From Burkholderia seminalis DSM 23518 (GTDB lineage: Bacteria > Pseudomonadota > Gammaproteobacteria > Burkholderiales > Burkholderiaceae), in NCBI RefSeq assembly GCF_902832885.1, contig NZ_CADFDK010000012.1, positions 150,259 to 214,258 of the forward strand: a stretch of DNA of 64,000 bases, in the 5' to 3' direction. The translations under genes and the position numbers were made by a program. Shown in pieces: positions 36,975 through 44,031 of this stretch. Position 1 is the first letter of the stretch. The number at the start of each line of letters is the position of its first letter. Below the pieces are notes generated by a model, which was not told the origin of the DNA, did not search any database, and saw only the letters and a list, made by a program, of their open reading frames with translations.

Positions 36975-38381
36975 ATGTCTCTCTTCCGCAAGAAAAACGT
37001 CGATCGCATGATCGCCGGCGCGCACGCCGCCGGGCTCAAGAAAGCGCTCGGCGCGATCGACCTCACCTTCCTCGGCATCGGCGCGATCATCGGCACCGGC
37101 ATCTTCGTGCTGACCGGCACCGGCGCCGTGCAGGCCGGCCCCGCGCTGATGCTGTCGTTCGTGATCGCCGCGATCGCGTGCGGCCTCGCGGCGCTGTCGT
37201 ACGCGGAATTCGCGTCGACGATCCCCGTCGCCGGCTCGATCTACACGTATTCGTACGCGACGCTCGGCGAGCTCGTCGCGTGGATCATCGGCTGGGACCT
37301 GATGCTCGAATACGGCCTCGCGTCGTCGGCCGTGTCGGTCGGCTGGTCGGGCTACCTGCAGTCGCTGCTGCAGGGCTTCGGACTGTCGCTGCCGACCGTG
37401 CTGACGGCCGCGCCCGGCGCCGTGCCGGGCGTCGTCACGTGGTTCAACCTGCCCGCGTTCCTCGTGATGATCGTGATCACGACGCTGCTGTCGATCGGCA
37501 TCCGCGAGTCGACCCGCATCAACAACATCATGGTGTTCATCAAGGTGTCGGTCGTGCTGCTCGTGATCGCGGTCGGCCTGTTCCACGTGACGCCCGCGAA
37601 CTGGAAGCCGTTCATGCCGCACGGCTGGAACGGCGTGTTCGGCGCCGCGGCCGTGATGTTCTTCGCGTTCATCGGCTTCGACGCGGTGTCGTCGGCGGCC
37701 GAGGAGGTGAAGAACCCGAAACGCGACCTGCCGATCGGCATCATCGCGTCGCTCGCGGTGTGCGCGGTGCTGTACGTGACGGTCGCCGCGGTCGCGACCG
37801 GCATCGTGCCGGCGGCCCGGTACGCGAACATCTCGCACCCGATCTCGTACGCGCTGCAGGTTGCCGGCGAGACGTGGGTCGCGGGCTTCATCGATCTCGG
37901 CGCGGTGCTCGGCATGCTGACCGTGATTCTCGTGATGAGCTACGGCCAGACGCGCGTGATCTTCGCGATGTCGCGCGACGGGCTGCTGCCGGCGATGCTG
38001 TCGCGCGTGCACCCGCGCTACGCGACGCCGTTCCTGACGACCTGGCTCGTCGGCCTGTTCTTCGGGCTGATCGCCGCGCTCGTGCCGCTCAACGTGCTCG
38101 CCGAACTGATCAACATCGGCACGCTCGCGGCATTCTCGATGGTGTCGATCGCGGTGCTCGTGCTGCGCCGCACGCACCCCGACCTGCCGCGCGCGTTCCG
38201 CTGCCCGGGCGTGCCCGTGGTGCCGATCCTCGCGGTCGCGGCGTGCCTGTTCCTGATGCTGAACCTGCAGCCCGTCACGTGGGCCGCATTCGGCATCTGG
38301 CTCGTGATCGGTCTCGCGATCTACTTCCTGTACTCGCGGCACCACTCGAAGCTCGCGCACGGCCACCACGACGCGCACTGA
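36975..38381 (+). CDS. APC-family amino-acid permease (CAT-like)
   Basis: A 468-residue inner-membrane transporter with about 12 helices. The first helix carries the substrate-site motif LGIGAIIGTGIFVLTGTGA, and IGFDAVSSAAEEVKNPKRDLPIGI is the cationic amino acid transporter signature. The C-terminus is a His-rich tail. A TAAAAT at 36912-36917 upstream is a possible -10 element. Whether the preceding two-component system controls it is untested; the 244-nt gap between them has no gene. Confidence 0.9.
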   Translation: MSLFRKKNVDRMIAGAHAAGLKKALGAIDLTFLGIGAIIGTGIFVLTGTGAVQAGPALMLSFVIAAIACGLAALSYAEFASTIPVAGSIYTYSYATLGELVAWIIGWDLMLEYGLASSAVSVGWSGYLQSLLQGFGLSLPTVLTAAPGAVPGVVTWFNLPAFLVMIVITTLLSIGIRESTRINNIMVFIKVSVVLLVIAVGLFHVTPANWKPFMPHGWNGVFGAAAVMFFAFIGFDAVSSAAEEVKNPKRDLPIGIIASLAVCAVLYVTVAAVATGIVPAARYANISHPISYALQVAGETWVAGFIDLGAVLGMLTVILVMSYGQTRVIFAMSRDGLLPAMLSRVHPRYATPFLTTWLVGLFFGLIAALVPLNVLAELINIGTLAAFSMVSIAVLVLRRTHPDLPRAFRCPGVPVVPILAVAACLFLMLNLQPVTWAAFGIWLVIGLAIYFLYSRHHSKLAHGHHDAH

Positions 38382-38385
38382 GCGC

Positions 38386-38416
38386 CGTCGTCGCGCGCCC
38401 ATGCCGCGCGACGACG
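38386..38416 (+). terminator. Hairpin after the APC permease
   Basis: A perfect 12-bp stem (38386-38397 with 38405-38416) around a 7-nt loop, 5 nt after the stop codon. It lacks a T-tract, so it may be a Rho-assisted or processing hairpin. Confidence 0.5.
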
Positions 38417-38645
38417 AACGCGACAGCCGCGGGGCCGCCACCGGCCCTGCGCGCCCCGTCCCCCGAACCGGCCAGGCGCGGTTCCCGCGCACGATCGCTG
38501 TCCGATCGTCGCGATCTCTTGCCCGATTCTCCGGATTTGCCCGCACGGGCCGCCACGCCGCCTGCACGCGTGCGCCGCGCGGTTCATAATCCCGCCATCG
38601 AACGACGGTCCCGGGCAAAGGGCCGTCCGGCAACAGGAAAACACG

Positions 38646-39671
38646 ATGGAAAGTGTCGATCTCGATGTACTGAAATCCAGCGCGCGCTGGCTCGAAGAAG
38701 GGCGCCGCGTGCTGCTCGTGACGGTCGTGAAGACGTGGGGCTCGTCGCCGCGCCCCGAAGGCGCGATGCTCGCGGTGCGCGAGGACGGCCTGGTGGTCGG
38801 CTCCGTGTCCGGCGGCTGCATCGAGGACGACCTGATCGCCCGCGTGCACGCGAGCGGCATCGCGGCCGACGCGCGCCCGGAAGCGCTGAAGTACGGCGTG
38901 ACGGCCGAGGAGGCGCACCGCTTCGGGCTGCCGTGCGGCGGCACGATCCAGCTCGTGCTCGAGCCGCTCACGCGCGACAGCGGGATTGCCGCGCTGTGCG
39001 CGGAAGTCGAGGCCGGCCGCCTCGTCACGCGCACGATGACGCTCGCGACCGGCCGCGCGTCGCTGTCGCCCGCCCAGGCCACCGACGGGCTCGCGTTCGA
39101 CGGCGAGCGGCTCGTGACGATCCACGGGCCGCGCTACCGGATGCTCGTGATCGGCGCCGGCCAGTTGTCACGCTATCTGTGCCAGATCGCGGTCGGGCTC
39201 GACTACCAGGTAACGGTGTGCGATCCGCGCGAGGAATACACGGATGCGTGGGACGTGCCGGGCACGCGCGTCGTGCGCACGATGCCCGACGATACGGTGC
39301 TCGAGATGAAGCTCGATGCGCGTTCGGCCGTGATCGCGCTGACGCACGACCCGAAGCTCGACGATCTCGCGCTGATGGAAGCGCTGAAGACGCCCGCGTT
39401 CTACGTGGGCGCGCTCGGCTCGCGGCGCAACAATGCGGCGCGGCGCGAACGGCTGCGCGAATTCGACCTGAACGAAGCGGAACTGGGCCGGCTGCACGGG
39501 CCGGCCGGCATCTACATCGGCAGCAGGACGCCGCCGGAAATCGCGATCTCGATCCTCGCCGAGGTCACGGCCGCGAAGAATCACGTGTCGCTGCCGACGA
39601 TCCTGCAGGTCGAAGGCGCGAAAGCCGCCCGCGAGATCGCGGCGAACAGCGGCGCGGCCTGCGGGCTCTGA
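38646..39671 (+). CDS. XdhC/CoxI family protein
   Basis: XdhC-type proteins bind molybdenum cofactor, sulfurate or insert it, and protect it before delivery to xanthine dehydrogenase-type enzymes. The 341-residue product has the N-terminal XdhC_CoxI domain (VKTWGSSPRPEGAML, VVGSVSGGCIEDDL) and the C-terminal Rossmann domain (MLVIGAGQLSRYLCQIA, IALTHDPKLDDLAL, YVGALGSRRN, IYIGSRTPPEIAISILAEV). No xdhA or xdhB lies in the window, so its client is elsewhere. A CATAAT near 38585 is a possible -10. Confidence 0.9.
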   Translation: MESVDLDVLKSSARWLEEGRRVLLVTVVKTWGSSPRPEGAMLAVREDGLVVGSVSGGCIEDDLIARVHASGIAADARPEALKYGVTAEEAHRFGLPCGGTIQLVLEPLTRDSGIAALCAEVEAGRLVTRTMTLATGRASLSPAQATDGLAFDGERLVTIHGPRYRMLVIGAGQLSRYLCQIAVGLDYQVTVCDPREEYTDAWDVPGTRVVRTMPDDTVLEMKLDARSAVIALTHDPKLDDLALMEALKTPAFYVGALGSRRNNAARRERLREFDLNEAELGRLHGPAGIYIGSRTPPEIAISILAEVTAAKNHVSLPTILQVEGAKAAREIAANSGAACGL

Positions 39672-39694
39672 GCCGCCGCGGCGGCCAACGACGA

Positions 39695-39719
39695 TCGCGC
39701 CGGCGACCGCCCGGCGCGA
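39695..39719. terminator. Hairpin between convergent XdhC and PepSY genes
   Basis: TCGCGCCGG (39695-39703), 7-nt loop, CCGGCGCGA (39711-39719): 9-bp perfect stem between two convergent stops. It could serve both strands, although no T-tract is present. Confidence 0.5.
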
Positions 39720-39726
39720 ACCCCGA

Positions 39727-40461
39727 TCAGGCCAGGCCGGCGGCCAGCGCCGCGGCGACCGAACCGACCACCAGCACGACGCCGACCGTGCGGCGCTTGT
39801 TCAACTCGGTCCACAACAGCACGCCGGTCAGCGACAGCAGGATCAGCGAGCCCGCGATCGTATCCATCAGCAGCACCCAGCCGAGGTTCATCCCGACGCC
39901 GCGATGCAGGTTGTTCAGCGTCGTCAGGAACGTATTGCCGGTACGCTTCACCGATACGTAGCCGTTGCCGACCCAGTATTCGGCCTGCAGGTTCTGGTGC
40001 GGGCCGAACACGCCGAACTGCCAGTGCTCGGGCTGCATCACGCGTTTGTCGCCCCACGCGACGGCCTGCGCGGGCTCCTTGCGCATGCGGCCCGGCTTGC
40101 CGTCGAAATGCAGCTCCTGCTGCAGCCACTTCGTCATCGCGGCGGGCGTCTTCGGCACCGGATCCGGCAGCGCGATCTGCATCTCCTCGACCTGCGGCTC
40201 GCCGGTCGGGATCTTCAGCGGCGGCGCGCGGTGATTGAGCAGCACGCCCGTCACGCCGAACAGCAGCCCGAGCACCGCGCCCCACAGCCCGACCCAGCCG
40301 TGCACCTTGCGCAGCCACTTGATGAAGGTGGCGCGCCGCGAGCGCTGGCGGCGCGCGGCCAGTTCGTCGTCGCTGAGCGGGCGGCCCGCCGGGTGCAGCA
40401 CGGTGACGCCGGCGCGCGGCATGCCCGTCTTGGGCGGGTCGATCGTTTCGGGCGCGTTCAC
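39727..40461 (-). CDS. PepSY-associated membrane protein, apparently iron-regulated
   Basis: A 244-residue inner-membrane protein. After a basic cytoplasmic N-terminus a first helix (WVGLWGAVLGLLFGVTGVLLNH) is followed by a periplasmic PepSY-like part and a terminal pair of helices (LGWVLLMDTIAGSLILLSLTGVLLW and VGVVLVVGSVAAALAAGLA). Relatives work with siderophore receptors in ferric-siderophore reduction or heme handling. The start is GTG at 40461 with GGAA upstream. A Fur-box-like sequence and a long hairpin precede it. No receptor gene is adjacent. Confidence 0.8.
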   Translation of the reverse strand: MNAPETIDPPKTGMPRAGVTVLHPAGRPLSDDELAARRQRSRRATFIKWLRKVHGWVGLWGAVLGLLFGVTGVLLNHRAPPLKIPTGEPQVEEMQIALPDPVPKTPAAMTKWLQQELHFDGKPGRMRKEPAQAVAWGDKRVMQPEHWQFGVFGPHQNLQAEYWVGNGYVSVKRTGNTFLTTLNNLHRGVGMNLGWVLLMDTIAGSLILLSLTGVLLWTELNKRRTVGVVLVVGSVAAALAAGLA

Positions 40462-40489
40462 GCGAAAGGTTCCATTCGTTCAAAACAAC

Positions 40490-40518
40490 GGCCGGCGCGC
40501 AGTGCGTGCGCGCCGGCC
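40490..40518 (-). repeat. Strong hairpin in the PepSY gene leader
   Basis: GGCCGGCGCGC (40490-40500) and GCGCGCCGGCC (40508-40518) form an 11-bp perfect stem with a 7-nt loop, between the Fur-like box and the GTG start. It is placed to lie in the 5' untranslated region. Confidence 0.6.
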
Positions 40519-40532
40519 GGGCAACATGAAAA

Positions 40533-40547
40533 TGAGAATGGATATCA
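40533..40547 (-). promoter_or_regulatory. Fur box candidate
   Basis: TGAGAAT-G-GATATCA matches the 7-1-7 Fur consensus TGATAAT-N-ATTATCA at 11 of 14 positions and lies in an AT-rich island (40528-40560) unlike the surrounding sequence. It is 72 nt from the PepSY start, and the only gene it can face is that one. Confidence 0.6.
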
Positions 40548-40731
40548 TTACATAAATCGATCGCCGGCTCAATCCGTCACGGTCGCCGGCGGCGGCCCAT
40601 CATGCATGGAGAGATTCGGCTGATGAGTGCGCGTTGCACGGAGATGCCGATCGATATGCGGCAAATGCCGTCGGACTGGCGCGACACGGCCGAGACAGCA
40701 TTTCGTAAGAAGTCGCGCGACGCCAGGCGCC

Positions 40732-41049
40732 TCAGCGCAGCGGCGGCAGCGGAAAGCGCGGCGCGGTGTCGTCCGGCCCGGCCTCGGTGCGATCGAGCGC
40801 GTACAGCCACGCCAGCAGATCGGCGACGGCCTGGTAGAGCTGCGGCGGAATCCGGTCGTCGAGATCGACCTGCATCAGCAGCGACACCATCTCCGGCGCC
40901 GTATGCACGTACAGCCCCGCGTCGCGCGCGCGTGCGACGATCATCTCGGCGAGCAGGCCATACCCCTTCGCAACCACACGCGGCGCCGTGTCGCCGCCTT
41001 TCGGGTCGTAGACGAGCGCGGCCGCGCGCTTGCGGGACGTCATGCTCAT
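40732..41049 (-). CDS. FlhB C-terminal-domain-like protein (EscU/YscU family paralogue)
   Basis: A 105-residue protein equivalent to the cytoplasmic C-terminal part of FlhB after the autocleavage site: RKRAAALVYDPKGGDTAPRVVAKGYGLLAEMIVARARDAGLYVHTAPEMVSLLMQVDLDDRIPPQLYQAVADLLAWLYALD. The membrane domain and the NPTH cleavage motif are absent. Such orphan domains (for example B. subtilis YlqH) can partly replace the FlhB domain in substrate switching. Its start overlaps the stop of the fliK-like gene by four bases (ATGA), so the two are co-translated. Confidence 0.85.
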   Translation of the reverse strand: MSMTSRKRAAALVYDPKGGDTAPRVVAKGYGLLAEMIVARARDAGLYVHTAPEMVSLLMQVDLDDRIPPQLYQAVADLLAWLYALDRTEAGPDDTAPRFPLPPLR

Positions 41050-42413
41050 CGCGGCGCCTCGTCGTCGGCCACCTGCGTCGGCGGGGCGCCGGCCGCTCCC
41101 CGCGCATACGCGGCGGCGGCCGCCTGGGCCGCGAACAGGTCGAAGCCGTCCGGCCCGTCGTCGACCGCGCGGATCGACAGTCCGCCGACCTTGAGCCCCG
41201 ACCCTTCGAGCCGCTGCCGCAGCGCGGCCTCGTTTCGCGTGAGACGCTCGGCACCCGTCTGGTTCGCGCGCAGCCGCGCGACGAGCTGCGCGCCGTTCAG
41301 CACCAGTTCCGCATCGACCGTGCCGAGCGACGGCAGCGTCAGCGTGAGGCGCGTGCGCCAGGCGATGCCGTCGCCCGCGTCGTCCCCTCCGCCGCGCTGC
41401 CCGCGGTTGTCCGGCGCGTCGGGCTCGATCGTCCAGTCGAGCCGCGCGCCCGGCCAGGCCTCGCCGGTCCAGCGAAACTGGTCGGTCGCGAGCGCATCGA
41501 GCTGCTGCCGGACGATCGGCACGGTGGCCGGATGGACGGTCGCAAGCGTCTGCGCCTGCGGATCGGACGATGCGGCAGCCAGGTCGGCCCGCGCCGGTGT
41601 CCAGCGCGTGTCGGCATGCGTGCCCAGCGGATCGGCGGGATCGGGCGGCAACGATGCGCCCTGCCGGGCGGCCGTCGGCAGGGCCTGCGCGGGATCGCGG
41701 GCCGCGCCCCCGCCCTGCGCCGGCGTACCCGGCTGCGCGGCCGCCCGCGCGGTCGCAGGCGGCGGCGGACGCTGCGCCAGCAGCTCGTCCAGCACATCGG
41801 TCGAACCGGACGGCAACGCATCGGGATCGGCCGGCGCGAGTGCGGCCGTCAGGCGCGCCTGCGGCTCGCGCATCAGCGCCGCGAGCGGACGCTGGCCGGC
41901 CAGCCACTGCGCCAGATGGGATTCGTAGAAGAGGCCGCTCTCGCTCACGGCCTGCGCGAGCGCCGCGCGCAGCGCGGCGACCGGCAGCGGCGCGGCCGCT
42001 TCACGGGCGGCCGCGGCGGACGATGCCGCCGCGGAGGCCGGCGGGGACGGCGCAGCCGGCGCGGATGCAGCCGACGCGGGGGCGGCGGCAACGGGCGCCG
42101 GCACGGCCGGATCGGTCAGCAGCACGGCGGGATCGGCCAGCAGCGGCGTGCGGCCGGCAATCGCGGGCGTCGCATCGCCGCCCGCGCGTGAAATCGCGTC
42201 GAGCACGCGCCCGACGTCGGACAGCGCGGTCTGCGTGGAGGCCGGCGGCGCGGCCGGCGGGCTGCCGGCCGGCGACGACGACGGCGCACCGCTGCCCGGC
42301 GTGCCGACCTGCGCGGTCGCGCCGCCGCCGGCGGGTGCCGATACGGTGTCGGTCAGCAGGCTGTCGAGGCGGCTTGCCAGCAGCGCGGCCGCAACGGAGT
42401 CGATACCGGTCAT
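41046..42413 (-). CDS. Second FliK-like flagellar hook-length control protein
   Basis: A 455-residue protein. Residues about 20-330 are low-complexity Ala/Pro/Ser/Gln, as in FliK rulers. The C-terminal ~120 residues show the Flg_hook substrate-switch domain (RTRLTLTLPSLGTVDAELVLNGAQLVARLRANQ, ERLTRNEAALRQRLEGSGLKVGGLSIRAVDDG). It is separate from the canonical fliK at 49.5 kb. It follows fliT by 101 nt and is translationally coupled to the FlhB-like gene, so it probably belongs to the sigma-28 transcript that starts before fliS. Confidence 0.82.
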   Translation of the reverse strand: MTGIDSVAAALLASRLDSLLTDTVSAPAGGGATAQVGTPGSGAPSSSPAGSPPAAPPASTQTALSDVGRVLDAISRAGGDATPAIAGRTPLLADPAVLLTDPAVPAPVAAAPASAASAPAAPSPPASAAASSAAAAREAAAPLPVAALRAALAQAVSESGLFYESHLAQWLAGQRPLAALMREPQARLTAALAPADPDALPSGSTDVLDELLAQRPPPPATARAAAQPGTPAQGGGAARDPAQALPTAARQGASLPPDPADPLGTHADTRWTPARADLAAASSDPQAQTLATVHPATVPIVRQQLDALATDQFRWTGEAWPGARLDWTIEPDAPDNRGQRGGGDDAGDGIAWRTRLTLTLPSLGTVDAELVLNGAQLVARLRANQTGAERLTRNEAALRQRLEGSGLKVGGLSIRAVDDGPDGFDLFAAQAAAAAYARGAAGAPPTQVADDEAPR

Positions 42414-42514
42414 GATCGGAGCCTGCTCACCTCAGCCACTTCGTTGCGAATCCGGGCACGGCACGCCGGTGCCATCCGCGGGTACGGCGCGCCGGCCTCT
42501 CCCGTCGACGGGCC

Positions 42515-42847
42515 CTAGCCGCGCGCGCGATAGAGATCGGTCAATACCTGGGTCGAGCGCCGCGCCTCGAACAGCGCGGACAGCCGCGCGACGTCCGGGC
42601 TCGCGAGATCGCGGATCGCCGCGTCGTCGGCCAGGATGCGGCGGATCAGGTCGAGCTTGCGGCCGAGATCCGATTCGTCGAGCGCGACGCCCGGATCGGC
42701 TTCCTTCAGCCCGTCGACAAGCTGCATGAATTCGGCCTGCAACCCCGGCAACGCGCTCCAGTCGGCGCCGCGGGCGGCGCACAGCATGCGCCCCGACACG
42801 GCGGCGAGCGCCTCGTAACGTGCGAAGTATTCGGCCTTGTGATTCAT
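42515..42847 (-). CDS. fliT: Flagellar export chaperone FliT
   Basis: A 110-residue, mostly helical protein that in other bacteria binds the filament cap FliD, and in enterics also FlhDC. MNHKAEYFARYEALAAVSGRMLCAARGADWSALPGLQ and the central LDLIRRILADDAAIRDLASPD are FliT-like. Identification leans on size and on the overlap with fliS (ATGA). GGAAG lies 7 nt upstream of the ATG. Confidence 0.85.
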   Translation of the reverse strand: MNHKAEYFARYEALAAVSGRMLCAARGADWSALPGLQAEFMQLVDGLKEADPGVALDESDLGRKLDLIRRILADDAAIRDLASPDVARLSALFEARRSTQVLTDLYRARG

Positions 42848-43278
42848 CGTGATGCTTCCGCTGCCTGTTGCGCGGCCATCCGCGCGACTTCCGGGGCGAT
42901 GCCCGTCCAAGCTTCCTCGAGCGTCGCGAGCAGCCCGTCGACCTCGACCAGCATCGCGTCGCTCGCCTGCGCGTTCGCGTCGAGCAGGCGCCGGCCGATA
43001 TACGCATACAGCGCGCCCAGCCGGTCCGCGATCTCGCCGCCCGCGTCGTGGTTCAACGATGCCTGCAGGCCGCTCTCGACGATCCGGATCGCCTTGCCGA
43101 TCGCGTCGCCGCGCGCGGGCACGTTGCCCTGCTGCAAATGCATGCGCGCCAGCGCGATCGCTTGCCGCGCGCCCTGGTACAGCATCGCGATCAGCCGGTG
43201 CGGGGAGGCGCCCATCACCCCCGTCTCGACGCCGACACGCGCGTATGCACTGGCTCCAGCGTGCCCTGGGGAAAACAT
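42844..43278 (-). CDS. fliS: Flagellin export chaperone FliS
   Basis: Binds flagellin in the cytoplasm and prevents premature polymerisation. The 144-residue product has the family blocks YARVGVETGVMGASPHRLIAMLYQGARQAIALARMHLQ and GEIADRLGALYAYIGRRLLDANAQ. It heads the minus-strand group fliS-fliT-fliK2-flhB-like and has a sigma-28 promoter about 75 nt upstream. Confidence 0.94.
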   Translation of the reverse strand: MFSPGHAGASAYARVGVETGVMGASPHRLIAMLYQGARQAIALARMHLQQGNVPARGDAIGKAIRIVESGLQASLNHDAGGEIADRLGALYAYIGRRLLDANAQASDAMLVEVDGLLATLEEAWTGIAPEVARMAAQQAAEASR

Positions 43279-43351
43279 GCGCTTCTCCTTGTCTTGCCTT
43301 GGCTATACGGTCGCCGCCGCCGTGCATCGCACGGCGCGGCCTTCTCCGGAG

Positions 43352-43378
43352 TTATCGGAAGGGATTTGAAAACCTTTA
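43352..43378 (-). promoter_or_regulatory. Sigma-28 (FliA) promoter of fliS
   Basis: On the minus strand TAAAGGTT (43378-43371), 11-nt spacer, TCCGATAA (43359-43352), against the consensus TAAAGTTT-N11-GCCGATAA: 14 of 16 positions match with exact spacing. The fliS ATG is at 43278. Confidence 0.85.
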
Positions 43379-43438
43379 GGCGCAAGCGGCGGCCGCCGGC
43401 TCGGGAAGCCGGCCCGCCGGCCCCGCCCGGCACGCCCG

Positions 43439-43783
43439 TCACACCGACATCTGCATGATGTCGTTGTAGGCGCTCACGAGCTTGTTGCGGACCTGGAGTC
43501 CGAACTGGAAGCCGATGTTGGCTTTCTGCATGTCGACCATCACGTCGTTCAGCGATACGTTCGGCGCGCCGACCTCGAACGCCTTCGCCTCGCCGAGCGC
43601 GTGCTGCTGGTCGCCGCTGATCTTGTCGAGCGACGCCTTCATCGCGCTCGCGAACGTGCTGGCCGTCGCCGCGCCCGAGCCGGCAAGCGCCGCCGTCGGG
43701 CTCGCGACGCCGCCGGACGCCTGCGCGGCCATCGACTGCATCTGTTGCAACACCGAACCGATTCCGCTGACGTTCGCAGTCAT
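43439..43783 (-). CDS. fliE: Flagellar hook-basal body complex protein FliE
   Basis: FliE connects the MS ring to the rod and is the first protein exported. The 114-residue product ends with the conserved [39 protein letters not shown]. The start at 43783 (MTANVSGIG) follows a GGGGAC ribosome site; the frame is open further upstream without family similarity. It is divergent from fliF, 248 nt apart. Confidence 0.95.
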   Translation of the reverse strand: MTANVSGIGSVLQQMQSMAAQASGGVASPTAALAGSGAATASTFASAMKASLDKISGDQQHALGEAKAFEVGAPNVSLNDVMVDMQKANIGFQFGLQVRNKLVSAYNDIMQMSV

Positions 43784-43980
43784 GCTGTCCCCAGACTTAG
43801 AGAAGAGACCCGGACGCACCGGGCGTTCCGCCGGCGCCGCACCACGCGCACCATGCCGGATCGCAAAAAAGGATAGCAGCGCGCCGCCTGTCAAAGCCGA
43901 GAAAGTACGGGGGAAACCCCGCTCTTTTCGGTCGATCGGAGTGCGCGTGGGATCCCGATAATCGCATCGTGTCATTGTCC

Positions 43981-44000
43981 GCCCGCTCGTCCGAGCGGGC
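43981..44000. repeat. Perfect 20-nt palindromic element before fliF
   Basis: GCCCGCTCG-TC-CGAGCGGGC, 9-bp arms, lies 31 nt before the fliF ATG. It could be a regulator site or a hairpin in the fliF leader. A CCCGATAA at 43954-43961 resembles a sigma-28 -10 but no matching -35 is present. Confidence 0.5.
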
Positions 44001-44031
44001 TCAGTGGTCCCGCTCCGGAGAAACTCGACGC

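Noticed and set aside
36966-39125. A 719-codon minus-strand frame opposite the APC permease and XdhC
   Set aside because: Composition dominated by Arg, His and Asp with no family motif; the opposite strand encodes well-conserved proteins.
43954-43961. CCCGATAA as a sigma-28 -10 before fliF
   Set aside because: No TAAA-like -35 at the required distance, unlike the two accepted FliA promoters.
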